A stretch of DNA of 43,998 nt from Bacillota bacterium (GCA_023431215.1 JAEYXR010000127.1:1-43998), one strand, 5' to 3'. Positions 1-8,469 are shown, counted from the stretch's first letter. Numbers and translations are program-made. The notes: generated by a model not told the origin, from the sequence alone.

Positions 1-452
1 GTATAGGGATGGGAGGGGGTCTCGTATAGACTATCGGCTGGTGCAAGTTCCACCATACTGCCCAAATACATCACACCGATGCGGTCACTGATGTACTTGA
101 CCAGCGACAGGTTATGGGAGATAAAAATAACAGTGAGGTTAAACTCCTTTTGCAGACGCTTAAGCAGATTGACCACCTGCGCCTGAATAGAAACGTCCAA
201 GGCACTGGTGGGACTCGTCGCAGATGATGACCTGAGGGTCTACCGCCAACGCTCTGGCCACCAGAAAACTCATGGGGGAAGCGGTCTGCATCTCGGTATT
301 CAGTCCCACCATTTCCAGCTGCTCATGAATGCATGCATCCTGCTTAGTGCGGTCGTTGCTAAAAATATTGTGGGCAGTCATGCCCTTCACAATGATATTT
401 TTCAATTTGGTGTCCAACAGTGATGCATTTGGTATATAAACAATTTGCTTCA
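1..452 (-). pseudogene. Decayed oligopeptide/dipeptide ABC transporter ATP-binding protein (OppF/DppF type), fragment
   Basis: On the minus strand this stretch still spells most of an OppF/DppF-type ATPase, but in broken frames. It reads PNASL, then EQLEMVGLN, then (frame shifted) RFPHEFSGGQ, then (shifted back) ARALAVDPQVIICDE, then (shifted again) PTSALDVSIQAQVVNLL, followed by FISHNLSLV and ending in SLYETPSHPY at the window edge. The shift inside DEPTS is explained by one extra base near 213. The residues normally found between SGGQ and ARAL are deleted, and another base is missing before RFPHEF. The Walker A half is absent from the window side I can see (upstream of about 452 on this strand). 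The gene would continue off the left edge. The family would energise peptide import at the membrane; this copy cannot make an intact protein. Confidence 0.85.
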
Positions 453-462
453 AGGCTAAACA

Positions 463-492
463 TTGGACGTTTTTTCTGTTTTGTGCTACAAT
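463..492 (+). promoter_or_regulatory. Promoter for the LysR gene
   Basis: TTGGAC (463-468), an 18-base spacer and TACAAT (487-492), with TG one base before the -10 (extended -10). It lies about 80 bases before the chosen LysR start and overlaps the remains of the ABC-transporter pseudogene. Confidence 0.5.
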
Positions 493-578
493 AATCCATA
501 TCAATCATAGATTTTTATTCGATATGTGTTAGTAAGATATGCATTTTGCATGTGTTATTGGCCGGTGAGGAGGAAAAT

Positions 579-1532
579 ATGTCTTTAGATAAATTGGATT
601 ACATATTAGCCATTGCAGAGGAACAAACACTTACTCGTGCTGCCAAAAAGCTGTATGTAAGCCAGCCTACCCTCACCAACTACATAAACAAGCTGGAAGA
701 AGAGCTGGGAGTAAAGCTTTTTGATCGTAGCGTGACCCCGGTGCAGGTTACGCGTGCCGGCGCTCTTTATATTGAAAAAATGAAAAGGATACAACAAGAG
801 TCGGATAACTTAAAGCACGCACTTCGTCAAATTGGAAGTCAGCAAAGAGTTTTTAATTTAGGAATTGGAAGTACACGTGGAAATCATTGGCTTCCTTTAA
901 TTGTTCCTGAATTTAGTGAGCGCCACCCTGATGTCGTGTTACAGTTTCATGAGCGGGGTGAAGAGCTTTTGGAAAAAGGCGTATTAAAAGGAGAAATTGA
1001 CTTAGCCTTTGGTGTCTTAAACACGAGCTATCCTGAGCTGGTTTACGATGAAATTGCTACAGAAGAAATTTTTTTGGCCATTCCCAGATCCTTTGAGTGC
1101 GTATCTTCCTTACCCAACTGGCAGGGAACACCGTTAAATCCTCATTTTATTGACGGTAGACAACTTGAAGACGTTCCGTTTTTAATGCCTTATCCCGGTA
1201 ATGGATTTTATAGATGTGCAAATCTACTTCTGGAACAAGCAAAGGTACACCCCCATCGCATTATCTCTTATGCAAATATGAATACAGCCTACCAGCTGGC
1301 TGGTGCAGGTGTAGGAGCTTTGTTTGTGACAGTTGCTTTTTTTGATACACTATATCCACAATGCAAGCAGAAACTGGCCTTTTGTTCTTTGCAAAACCCT
1401 ATATACACCAGACGCTCTGTAGCAGGATTCAGGCCTGACAATCCTCAAATTGACCTTATTCATGAGCTTATAGCAATTACGAAAGATAAGGTGTTGTCAG
1501 CACTGAAAGAAATACAAACACACAATAGCTAA
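579..1532 (+). CDS. LysR-family transcriptional regulator
   Basis: A 317-residue DNA-binding regulator of usual LysR length. The N-terminal winged helix-turn-helix is clear (LTRAAKKLYVSQPTLTNY, about residues 17-34, then EEELGVKLFDRS). A periplasmic-binding-like effector domain follows from about residue 90. The frame is open to 546, but I chose ATG 579 because GGAGG at 569-573 is correctly spaced from it. The gene is followed by a strong terminator and then by the dehydratase/esterase pair in the same orientation, so it is probably their regulator, responding to a pathway intermediate. The ligand cannot be read from the sequence. Confidence 0.9.
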   Translation: MSLDKLDYILAIAEEQTLTRAAKKLYVSQPTLTNYINKLEEELGVKLFDRSVTPVQVTRAGALYIEKMKRIQQESDNLKHALRQIGSQQRVFNLGIGSTRGNHWLPLIVPEFSERHPDVVLQFHERGEELLEKGVLKGEIDLAFGVLNTSYPELVYDEIATEEIFLAIPRSFECVSSLPNWQGTPLNPHFIDGRQLEDVPFLMPYPGNGFYRCANLLLEQAKVHPHRIISYANMNTAYQLAGAGVGALFVTVAFFDTLYPQCKQKLAFCSLQNPIYTRRSVAGFRPDNPQIDLIHELIAITKDKVLSALKEIQTHNS

Positions 1533-1537
1533 TTTTA

Positions 1538-1579
1538 AAATATGCCCAGTACAACAGTACTGGGCATATTTATTTTTTT
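1538..1579 (+). terminator. Rho-independent terminator after the LysR gene
   Basis: A perfect 15-bp stem (1538-1552 with 1557-1571) and AACA loop, followed by a T-rich run to 1579. The A-tract on the left makes it potentially bidirectional. Confidence 0.85.
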
Positions 1580-1632
1580 GATAATATCATTAATTATAGG
1601 TATTAGACGGTTAGCTGTTTTTTCGATATTAT
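1578..1632 (+). promoter_or_regulatory. Candidate promoter and LysR-type site for the dehydratase/esterase operon
   Basis: TTGATA (1578-1583), 17 bases, TATTAG (1601-1606) is the best promoter-like pair upstream of 1670. The palindrome TGATAATATCA (1579-1589) overlaps its -35. The exact inverse of ATAATATC (1581-1588) recurs as GATATTAT at 1625-1632. A dyad plus a second half-site fits a LysR recognition and activation site, but this is inference. Confidence 0.35.
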
Positions 1633-1669
1633 TAAAGTACAGTAACTAATTATAAGGAGGAGAATCGTA

Positions 1670-2812
1670 TTGAAGGTAAGCAAGTTGGAACTTGTTCCTG
1701 CAAGTAAATATCTTTTTATTAAGCTGCATACTGATGAAGGCATTATTGGTATTGGAGAAGTTGGAGCGTGGGGATACATTGATGGCGCAATAGGTGTGCT
1801 AAAAAAGCTTGAAGGATACATTGTAGGTGAAGATCCATTTAAAATTGAACACCACTGGCAGTATATGTATCGTAGCATGTATTTTCGCGGAAGCATTTTG
1901 ATGAGTGCAATTTCCGCCATAGATATTGCATTGTGGGATATTAAGGGGAAAGCATTAGGTGTACCTGTTTATGAGTTGCTGGGAGGCAAATGCCGAGATA
2001 AAGTTCGAACCTATCCTGCCGTATTTAAATTTACGCCAGAGGAAATGGCAGCTGCCTGTGTTGATATTAAGAAGCAAGGGTTTACTGCCGCTCGCTTAAT
2101 GATTACCGGAGATATTCGCAAAAAGGTTAGTGACTATGATGATGGTATATATAGTCATCGTATAGCGGCTCAGATTGAACGGGTAAAAGCCTGTCGCGAA
2201 GCCGTTGGTACCAATTTCGATTTAATTTTGGAGGTCCATCGAAGCATGAATCCCATGGAGGCTATTGCTTTTGCCCGTGGTGTGGAACAATACACCCCTC
2301 TGTTTTTGGAAGATCCCATTCCCCCTGATAGCAATGACGTTATGGCAGAGGTAGCACAAAAAACGGCATTACCCATTGCCACCGGAGAGCGTTTTATTAA
2401 TATTCACGAGTTTGAAAATTTGCTTACAAAGAAAGCAGCCCGTTATGTACGACCTGATGTGTGTGCCCTTGGTGGCATTACCCCATGTAAAAAGGTGGCG
2501 GCTATAGCAGAAAGTCATTACGTTGAGCTGGTACCCCATAATCCACTGGGGCCAGTGTCCACAGCTGCCTGCTTGCAGTTAGATGCAGCCGTTCCCAATG
2601 TGTGTATTCAGGAATTTCCTAGTTTTTATATTCAGGGCCACGAAAGTCAAATGCTTGTGGAACCGCTGGAGTTAGACCGTGGGTATCTGGTGGTTCCAAC
2701 CAAACCCGGTATCGGCATTGAGCTTATTGATAATATTACCGAAATGTTTCCTGCTGCACAAAGGAGCATTAACTGTCAGATAGCATTTGATGGTTCTGTG
2801 CGGGATGTTTAA
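1670..2812 (+). CDS. Enolase-superfamily dehydratase (mandelate racemase/muconate lactonizing family, galactonate-dehydratase-like)
   Basis: A 380-residue cytosolic enzyme of the mandelate racemase/muconate lactonizing group, which abstracts a proton alpha to a carboxylate and usually eliminates water or isomerises. The N-terminal capping domain ends near residue 115. The barrel carries candidate Mg ligands E188 (in LEVHRSMN), E214 (FLEDPIPP) and E240 (ATGERF), then D263 (RPDVCALGG) and the probable acid/base His290 (VPHNPLGP). The last motif resembles D-galactonate dehydratase. The first metal ligand is Glu where galactonate and mannonate dehydratases have Asp. The start is TTG 1670 behind AAGGAGGAG. 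It sits 13 bases before an esterase gene, so the two are probably co-transcribed. The substrate is probably a sugar acid or similar hydroxy acid, unproven. Confidence 0.85.
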   Translation: MKVSKLELVPASKYLFIKLHTDEGIIGIGEVGAWGYIDGAIGVLKKLEGYIVGEDPFKIEHHWQYMYRSMYFRGSILMSAISAIDIALWDIKGKALGVPVYELLGGKCRDKVRTYPAVFKFTPEEMAAACVDIKKQGFTAARLMITGDIRKKVSDYDDGIYSHRIAAQIERVKACREAVGTNFDLILEVHRSMNPMEAIAFARGVEQYTPLFLEDPIPPDSNDVMAEVAQKTALPIATGERFINIHEFENLLTKKAARYVRPDVCALGGITPCKKVAAIAESHYVELVPHNPLGPVSTAACLQLDAAVPNVCIQEFPSFYIQGHESQMLVEPLELDRGYLVVPTKPGIGIELIDNITEMFPAAQRSINCQIAFDGSVRDV

Positions 2813-2825
2813 GGAGGTGTTAAAA

Positions 2826-3704
2826 ATGACCTATGAAGAGATGGTAGAGCGTGCACTGCATATGAGAAGTCGTGATTTGTTCGGAGCGGTTTCAACCGAA
2901 GAAATAGAACCCTATGCACATATGCAATCAGAGCTGTATATCCCGGTTGGTGAAGATAAAAAGGTTCATATTTATCAAATTACTCCACAGGAGGTCCTCC
3001 CACAATGCCCGCTGCTCATTAATTTCCATGGAGGCGGGTTCATCAAAGGCCGACAGGATAAGGATCAGCTTTTTTGCAGCAAGCTGACTACTGCTTTTTC
3101 TTGTGTTGTGTGGGATGTGGATTATAGCCTTGCGCCGGAATCACCTTATCCTGCTGCGGTGGAAGAAAGCTACGCTGTAGTGCAGTATGCATTTGCTCAT
3201 GCTTGTCAATTAGGGATAGATTCAACTCGCATTATTTTAATGGGCCATAGCGCGGGAGGAAACCTGGCTGCTACAGCCTGCCTTAAATTGGCAGAAACCA
3301 AGGAGTTTAAACCCAAGGGGCTGGTGATAGAATTTTGCCCCCTTGATTTATATACTGATCCTGCTGCAAAGCCTCGTGCAGAAGGGGATATGCCTGCCGA
3401 GGTAGCCAAAACCTACAATGCTTTTTATTGTGCACCCCAAATTGCACAAGATCCTTATGTTTCACCTATTTTTGCAAGTGATAAGCAGCTTGCCGGATTT
3501 CCTGACACACTAATTATGACAGCAGGGAACGACAGTTTATGTTATGAGGATGAAGAATTTGCGTTAAAGCTTGCGAGAGCGGGTGTTACGGTTACCTGTA
3601 AGCGTTTTCAAAACAGCCACCACGGATTTACCATCAATCGAACGGATGATTGGCAATGCTCGATGGATTTGTTGCTGAAGTTTATTTCTGCCCATTTATC
3701 CTAG
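2826..3704 (+). CDS. Alpha/beta hydrolase, hormone-sensitive-lipase type esterase
   Basis: A 292-residue cytosolic carboxylesterase of the HSL (GDXG) family. It shows the oxyanion-hole motif HGGG, the nucleophile elbow GHSAGG, an acidic triad residue probably in AGNDSL and the catalytic His in HHGF. ATG 2826 is chosen because AAGGAGG at 2812-2818 precedes it. The frame extends upstream to 2787 but has no ribosome binding site there and would overlap the dehydratase. There is no signal peptide. The neighbouring dehydratase suggests it opens an ester or lactone so that the freed acid enters the dehydratase step; this is inferred from context only. Confidence 0.85.
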   Translation: MTYEEMVERALHMRSRDLFGAVSTEEIEPYAHMQSELYIPVGEDKKVHIYQITPQEVLPQCPLLINFHGGGFIKGRQDKDQLFCSKLTTAFSCVVWDVDYSLAPESPYPAAVEESYAVVQYAFAHACQLGIDSTRIILMGHSAGGNLAATACLKLAETKEFKPKGLVIEFCPLDLYTDPAAKPRAEGDMPAEVAKTYNAFYCAPQIAQDPYVSPIFASDKQLAGFPDTLIMTAGNDSLCYEDEEFALKLARAGVTVTCKRFQNSHHGFTINRTDDWQCSMDLLLKFISAHLS

Positions 3705-3732
3705 CAAAAATTATTTATCTGCCCCCTTTCAT

Positions 3733-3782
3733 AATAGTCAAACAGCCCGGGATAATTTATTGTACTGGACTGTTTGGCTATT
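3733..3782. terminator. Hairpin between convergent genes
   Basis: A 16-base arm (3733-3748) pairs with 3767-3782 with two G-U positions, followed by a T-rich stretch. It probably ends transcription of the esterase operon. Confidence 0.55.
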
Positions 3783-3812
3783 ATTGTTTATTCATGAAAC
3801 TAAGCAACAAGA

Positions 3813-3855
3813 AAAAACGCTGTGTAGTACAAAGTACTTAGTACACAGCGTTTTT
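3813..3855. terminator. Bidirectional terminator between esterase and SLC13 permease genes
   Basis: A perfect 14-bp outer stem (3813-3826 with 3842-3855), A-tract on one side and T-tract on the other, lies between the converging genes and can serve both strands. Confidence 0.85.
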
Positions 3856-3883
3856 ATATGCTTTCCTGATATATTATACTGAT

Positions 3884-5176
3884 TTAGTAAAGAGGGAATA
3901 CGGTCATAATCCAACCCACGGCAACGACACATATAATAAGTGCGGGTAGTATTGACTGCTTGAATACACTTTTAATGTCATAACCACCCATTGCCATAAA
4001 TTGAGGAACAGCGGGGGTTGCCATAGGAGTCATAAAGGCTGCCAGGCAGGCTTGTTGTACTAGAATAATGATACCAATGGGATTGGCACCCAGAGCTTTG
4101 CAGGTAAGAATAGAAATGGGGATGAATACCATCATAACAGTCCGGTTCTGCATAACCTGAGTAAGCAAGAAAGGAATAATAAAGAATAATAGGCCAATCA
4201 AGTAACGATTAGAGATGCCGCCAACAACAGTGGCCAGTGCTGCACCAATGGCATCACCTGCACCGGTTTCAGCAAGAGCAGACCCCATGGTTAGAGAACC
4301 TACAAATAAAAGACCCATCCACCAGGGAACAGCTTGTATGGCTTCCTTTTCATTCATTACACCGGTAACAACCATTAAAATAGCACCTATCAGGCAAATG
4401 ATCCAGGTAGGAAGGCCAACTTGCTTTTGAAAAATTAGACCAAGGGTCGTAGCAAAGAAGATGATATAGCCGCACTTTTCTTGGAAAGGGGCTAGTAAGG
4501 GCTTTTCACCGGTGCCACGTTTTTCCGACATACCTGAAATAGCAATAGGGGGCTGATCAGGCGCAAATTTAGGTGCAATAAAAATGCAGTAAATAGTCAT
4601 TACAATGAGAATTGGCAAACGTGCTTTCATTGGGTCAAGAAGGTCTACTGTATATGTAGTATATTCATTGGCCTGTAAGTATCCGTTAAGTTCGGCAAAA
4701 ACCGTTGCTCCACTTCCCAACGGTAAGCAGCTGCAGGTGATAATGGAAGCCATACCTAAGGGCATCATTGCCTTAGATGGGCTAATACCAAGTTCGGTGC
4801 AGCTAACACTGAGCAAGGGTGCAACAATACCAATAACTACCAGTGGGCTTTGGATAAATTGGCTTAGCACAACAGCAACTCCAATATAGCCAACCATAAC
4901 CATAGTAAGATTGCCCTTTGCTATATTGTTGACGCTGTTGGCACATGTTTTTACAAATTGAGTGCGATTAAATCCTGCAGCAACAACAAACATAGAAAGT
5001 AACATTACTGCATTGTTATTGCCAAAGTTGGCAAGGACCGTTTCCGGTTTTACACAACCGGTGACAAGAAATAAAACCATGCCAAGCAATGCGGTTGTTG
5101 CCATAGGAATTTTACCCCAAATAAAACTTGCGACAATTAATGCACAGATAAATAAACAAATTACCATAGGACTCAT
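3884..5176 (-). CDS. SLC13/DASS-type anion permease
   Basis: A 430-residue polytopic inner-membrane protein with about 11-12 hydrophobic segments, of the divalent-anion/sodium symporter group that imports di- or tricarboxylates and related anions. The two family motif regions are unusual: SQFIQSPLVV and TQVMQNRTVM stand where the classical family has SNT. It therefore belongs to a divergent branch. ATG 5176 is preferred because GGGGAGGAG precedes it by 8 bases; an upstream TTG (5218) in the same frame has no ribosome binding site. It converges on the dehydratase/esterase pair and is divergent from the ene-reductase, so it may import their substrate. Confidence 0.8.
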   Translation of the reverse strand: MSPMVICLFICALIVASFIWGKIPMATTALLGMVLFLVTGCVKPETVLANFGNNNAVMLLSMFVVAAGFNRTQFVKTCANSVNNIAKGNLTMVMVGYIGVAVVLSQFIQSPLVVIGIVAPLLSVSCTELGISPSKAMMPLGMASIITCSCLPLGSGATVFAELNGYLQANEYTTYTVDLLDPMKARLPILIVMTIYCIFIAPKFAPDQPPIAISGMSEKRGTGEKPLLAPFQEKCGYIIFFATTLGLIFQKQVGLPTWIICLIGAILMVVTGVMNEKEAIQAVPWWMGLLFVGSLTMGSALAETGAGDAIGAALATVVGGISNRYLIGLLFFIIPFLLTQVMQNRTVMMVFIPISILTCKALGANPIGIIILVQQACLAAFMTPMATPAVPQFMAMGGYDIKSVFKQSILPALIICVVAVGWIMTVFPLY

Positions 5177-5288
5177 GCTTAACTTCTCCTCCCCAATTAT
5201 CTTATTGAGCAGTTTCAAATTTTCTGTTTATACAAAAGCTGCAAAACGGTGGCCACCTACAATGCTTCTTGTAATATTAGATTAACAA

Positions 5289-5307
5289 TTTACAAAATAT
5301 TTGTAAA
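5289..5307. promoter_or_regulatory. Perfect 19-bp palindrome, probable operator
   Basis: TTTACAAA-ATA-TTTGTAAA, two exact 8-bp arms around 3 bases. It lies 113 bases upstream of the SLC13 permease start, in the 431-base divergent region shared with the ene-reductase gene. No T- or A-run of terminator type follows it. I infer a regulator binding site; the regulator is unknown. Confidence 0.45.
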
Positions 5308-5432
5308 ATACCAATATGCTATTAAGTTATAAAGCATATTTATAATTTTAAATTAATGAAGGTGTCATTTGGAGAAAGTAAAATAACTAAGCAATGTAAA
5401 GTTGGAAATTATGACAATAGTAATTATAAAAA

Positions 5433-5519
5433 GTTATAACATCATAAAAAAAATAAATAATTTTTAATTGCATGGAGGTTATAACAAAAGTTGATGAGTT
5501 TATAGTAAAGCTATATTGT
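5433..5519 (+). promoter_or_regulatory. Paired GTTATAAC palindromes and candidate promoter before the ene-reductase
   Basis: Two copies of the 8-bp palindrome GTTATAAC (5433-5440 and 5478-5485) are 45 bp apart. A weak promoter-like pair TTGATG (5491-5496), 17 bases, TATTGT (5514-5519) follows. The whole region 5177-5607 is very AT-rich and shows no coding potential on either strand. Confidence 0.3.
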
Positions 5520-5607
5520 ACATATTATCTTGATTATTTTAATATAATAGTAACTTTTAAGCTTTTTAATTTATTTATAAAGCGAATGAAATAGGAGAGG
5601 TAATAAG

Positions 5608-7554
5608 ATGCATAAAAAACACCCTAATTTATGTGCACCAATAACACTTGGTAATGTGCAATTTCGTAATCGTATGTTTAGTGCGCCCATGGGAGGGACA
5701 GATATTACCGCGGATTGCTGTGTGGGGCCTCGCACACAAGGATTTTATGAACTAAGAGCTAAGGGGGGAGCTGCTGCAGTAACTGCAAGCGAACTGGTGG
5801 TGCATCCTGCAACTGATGCTTCACATATGTTTCATCTGGATTTAGCAACACCAGGTAGTTTGGCAAGCTGGACATATTTGGCTGATTCTATACGTCGGCA
5901 CGGAGCTATTCCCAGTGTTGAATTAAGCCATTCCGGACAATATGCAGGAACCTATTTGGTGGATAAGGAACAAAAAAGAAAGCTTATCCAGTATGGACCC
6001 AGTGATAGCATTCGGTCTGACGGAGTACCGGTAAAAGCGCTAACCAAAGAGCAAATTTCTGAAATTATAAAGGCATATGGAGAAACTGCTGCACTAGCCA
6101 AACGTGCAGGCTTTGAAATGCTAATGGTTCATGGTGGACATGGGTGGCTTATTAACCAGTTTTTATCTCCCTATTTTAATAAGCGAACAGATGAATATGG
6201 CAGTACGCTGGAAAATAGGTTGCGTTTTGCACGTGAGGTATTATTAGCGGTACGGAATGCGGTGGGGAATGGCTTTCCCATTGAGTTTCGCATGAGTGGA
6301 AGTGAGCTGTTTGATGGCGGGTATACACTGGAAGAGGGGATAGCCATTGCCCAAGGGGTAGAAGATTTGGTGGACTTAATTCATGTTTCAGCAGGAAGCT
6401 ATCAATTTGGCTTTTTTACCACCCATCCATCTATGTTTAGTGAGCATGGATGCAATGTTTATTTAGCGGCAGAAATCAAGAAGCATGTAAAAAAGCCTGT
6501 TGCTACCATCGGCGCTCTCAATGATCCGGCACAAATGGAAGAGATTATTGCTTCTGGAAAAGCTGATGTTGTAGAGATGGCACGGGCCTTATTAGCCGAC
6601 CCTGAACTGCCAAATAAGGTAATGTCGATGCGGGATGATGAAATTGTACATTGCTTGCGATGCTTTACCTGCATGGCAGAAAGGCCAACAACAACTACCC
6701 GTCGATGCACAGTCAATCCACTTATAGGCCGTGAATGTGAGGGAATGGAGATAGAACCTGCGGCACACTCTAAAAAAGTGTTGATAGCAGGTGGTGGTGT
6801 GGGAGGAATGAAAGCTGCTATTACTGCAGCACAACGAGGGCATAGAGTGATTCTATGTGAAAAAACAGGGGAACTTGGAGGAATTTTAAAAAGCGAACAA
6901 GCAATTCCTTTTAAATATGAAATGTATAAACTGGGTTTGACTTTTGCTAGGTTATTGAAAAAGATGAAAGTTGATGTTCGCCTTAATACGGTAGTGACTC
7001 CTCAATTATTAAAAAAGGAAGCTCCTGATGCGTTAATATTAGCAATTGGATCTTCACCCATCATCCCTGCCATACCAGGTATTCACAGCGATAATGTTAT
7101 TGTTGTAAATGACTATTATTATAATAAAGAGAAGGTTGAAGATAACGTTGTAATCCTTGGCGGAGGCTTGGCAGGTTGTGAGTGTGCCGTACATTTAGCA
7201 ATGGAAGGTAAGTCTGTACATCTTGTAGAAATGAAAGAATCATTAGCACTTGACTGCAATATTCGTCATCGCCCTATACTTATGAAGCAATTGACGCAAT
7301 TTGTGCAATGTCATACCGGGTATCAGGGAGTCAAAGTTGTCGACCAGGGGGTAATCTGTAAGGATCAAAATGGCGATGAGGTGCTGGTGCCAGGCAGAAC
7401 TGTAATTTGTGCGGTAGGACAAGCTTCAAACCGTGCCGAAGCAAATGAATTACGATATGGTGCCCCCTTTGTTCGTGAAATTGGAGATTGTGTACGCCCT
7501 TCAAACATTACCAATGCTATCTATCAAGGCTATCATGCAGCGCTTGACATTTAA
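5608..7554 (+). CDS. NADH:flavin oxidoreductase, 2,4-dienoyl-CoA reductase/BaiCD type ene-reductase
   Basis: A 648-residue three-domain flavoenzyme. An Old-Yellow-Enzyme barrel binding FMN covers about 1-345. A [4Fe-4S] site follows with Cys349, 352, 355 and 367 (CX2CX2CX11C, spacing nearer to trimethylamine dehydrogenase than to E. coli FadH). The C-terminal part binds dinucleotides (GGGVGG near 395, GGGLAG near 517). The family passes electrons from NAD(P)H through FAD and Fe-S to FMN and reduces C=C bonds next to a carbonyl. It starts at ATG 5608 after AGGAGAGG. Its neighbours (dehydratase, esterase, acid permease) suggest reduction of an unsaturated acid produced in the same pathway. The exact substrate is unknown. 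Confidence 0.88.
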   Translation: MHKKHPNLCAPITLGNVQFRNRMFSAPMGGTDITADCCVGPRTQGFYELRAKGGAAAVTASELVVHPATDASHMFHLDLATPGSLASWTYLADSIRRHGAIPSVELSHSGQYAGTYLVDKEQKRKLIQYGPSDSIRSDGVPVKALTKEQISEIIKAYGETAALAKRAGFEMLMVHGGHGWLINQFLSPYFNKRTDEYGSTLENRLRFAREVLLAVRNAVGNGFPIEFRMSGSELFDGGYTLEEGIAIAQGVEDLVDLIHVSAGSYQFGFFTTHPSMFSEHGCNVYLAAEIKKHVKKPVATIGALNDPAQMEEIIASGKADVVEMARALLADPELPNKVMSMRDDEIVHCLRCFTCMAERPTTTTRRCTVNPLIGRECEGMEIEPAAHSKKVLIAGGGVGGMKAAITAAQRGHRVILCEKTGELGGILKSEQAIPFKYEMYKLGLTFARLLKKMKVDVRLNTVVTPQLLKKEAPDALILAIGSSPIIPAIPGIHSDNVIVVNDYYYNKEKVEDNVVILGGGLAGCECAVHLAMEGKSVHLVEMKESLALDCNIRHRPILMKQLTQFVQCHTGYQGVKVVDQGVICKDQNGDEVLVPGRTVICAVGQASNRAEANELRYGAPFVREIGDCVRPSNITNAIYQGYHAALDI

Positions 7555-7648
7555 AGGTTGGTATCGTTTGGTGTGGTGATTTGTCCGTGAGATATTAGGT
7601 TAATAACTAAAACTGCTTATCTTGAAAATAGGGGTATTCATAAAAAAC

Positions 7649-7677
7649 TTTACTTAACGGCGAACAATAGGTACAAT
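7649..7677 (+). promoter_or_regulatory. Promoter for the DUF1847 gene
   Basis: TTTACT (7649-7654), 17 bases, TACAAT (7672-7677). Transcription would start near 7684, just before the ribosome binding site at 7685-7692. This rules out the in-frame TTG at 7683 as the main start. Confidence 0.6.
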
Positions 7678-7700
7678 ATCACTTGAAAGGTGGTTTGACC

Positions 7701-8324
7701 ATGTATACTTGTGCCAGTTGTACCATTTTAGCGTGTAGCGAAGAAAGCCCTGAAAGATTACCCAAAAACTGCCCCATGCACCAGCAAAACCTTATGAAGA
7801 AAAGCTTTGATACATACTTTGCAGAAGAGAATCATGTATTTTATATACAGGCATCTTCCATTGAAGGTATTGGTTATGGCCAGTGGGTGCGCCTAAAAGA
7901 AACAATGGAGCTTTGCAGGCGCATGGGCTACAAGCGCATTGGCCTTGCGTTTTGCCGAGGCCTGAAAAAGGAAGCAAAAATCATTGACACTATTTTGCGC
8001 AACAATGGGTTTGAGGTGGTATCGGTTATCTGTAAAACAGGTGGTATTCCTAAAGAGGATGTGGGTATCAGTAAGGAACACAAGGTTCACGCAGAGAAGT
8101 TTGAACCCATGTGCAATCCCATTGCACAGGCAAACCTGCTTAATAGCCAAAATACAGAATTTAATATTGCTGTAGGACTCTGTGTAGGACATGATTCCTT
8201 ATTTTATAAATATTCCAAAGCGCTTGTTACAACACTCATTGCAAAAGACAGGGTTTTAGCTCATAATCCCGCAGGGGCACTCTATTGTGCAGAGGGTTAT
8301 TTTAAAGAAAAGCTTAAATTATAA
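7701..8324 (+). CDS. DUF1847 family protein, Cys-rich, probable metal-binding protein
   Basis: A 207-residue protein of the uncharacterised DUF1847 family, found mostly in anaerobes. The N terminus is rich in cysteine (CASCTILAC, then NCPM), suggesting a metal or Fe-S site. Further conserved-looking cysteines occur in AFCRGLKKEA, VICKTGG, PMCNPIAQA and VGLCVGHDS. There is no signal peptide or membrane segment. ATG 7701 follows AAAGGTGG at good spacing. It has its own promoter and terminator, so it is probably a single-gene unit, not part of the neighbouring catabolic operons. I cannot assign a function. Confidence 0.8.
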   Translation: MYTCASCTILACSEESPERLPKNCPMHQQNLMKKSFDTYFAEENHVFYIQASSIEGIGYGQWVRLKETMELCRRMGYKRIGLAFCRGLKKEAKIIDTILRNNGFEVVSVICKTGGIPKEDVGISKEHKVHAEKFEPMCNPIAQANLLNSQNTEFNIAVGLCVGHDSLFYKYSKALVTTLIAKDRVLAHNPAGALYCAEGYFKEKLKL

Positions 8325-8329
8325 TTGGA

Positions 8330-8364
8330 AAGAGCTGGATACAATTTTTGTATCCGGCTCTTTT
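8330..8364 (+). terminator. Terminator after the DUF1847 gene
   Basis: A 15-bp stem with one wobble pair (8330-8344 with 8348-8362), followed by TTTTGTT. Confidence 0.8.
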
Positions 8365-8389
8365 GTTATAGGTGGAAGAATAGTGGCTC

Positions 8390-8469
8390 TTGCACTACGA
8401 TGCCGAAAGGTGTAGAATAGTACAATAGCAAAATTGTATCCATTATATTAAAAAGGCAGGTAAACCTGC
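8390..8469 (+). promoter_or_regulatory. Promoter and possible autoregulatory sites of the GntR pair
   Basis: TTGCAC (8390-8395), 17 bases, TAGAAT (8413-8418) is a good vegetative promoter. Downstream lie ATTGTATCCATT (8433-8444), whose inverse recurs before the tartrate permease, and the dyad GCAGGT-AA-ACCTGC (8456-8469). The latter two could be regulator sites; that part is inference. Confidence 0.5.
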
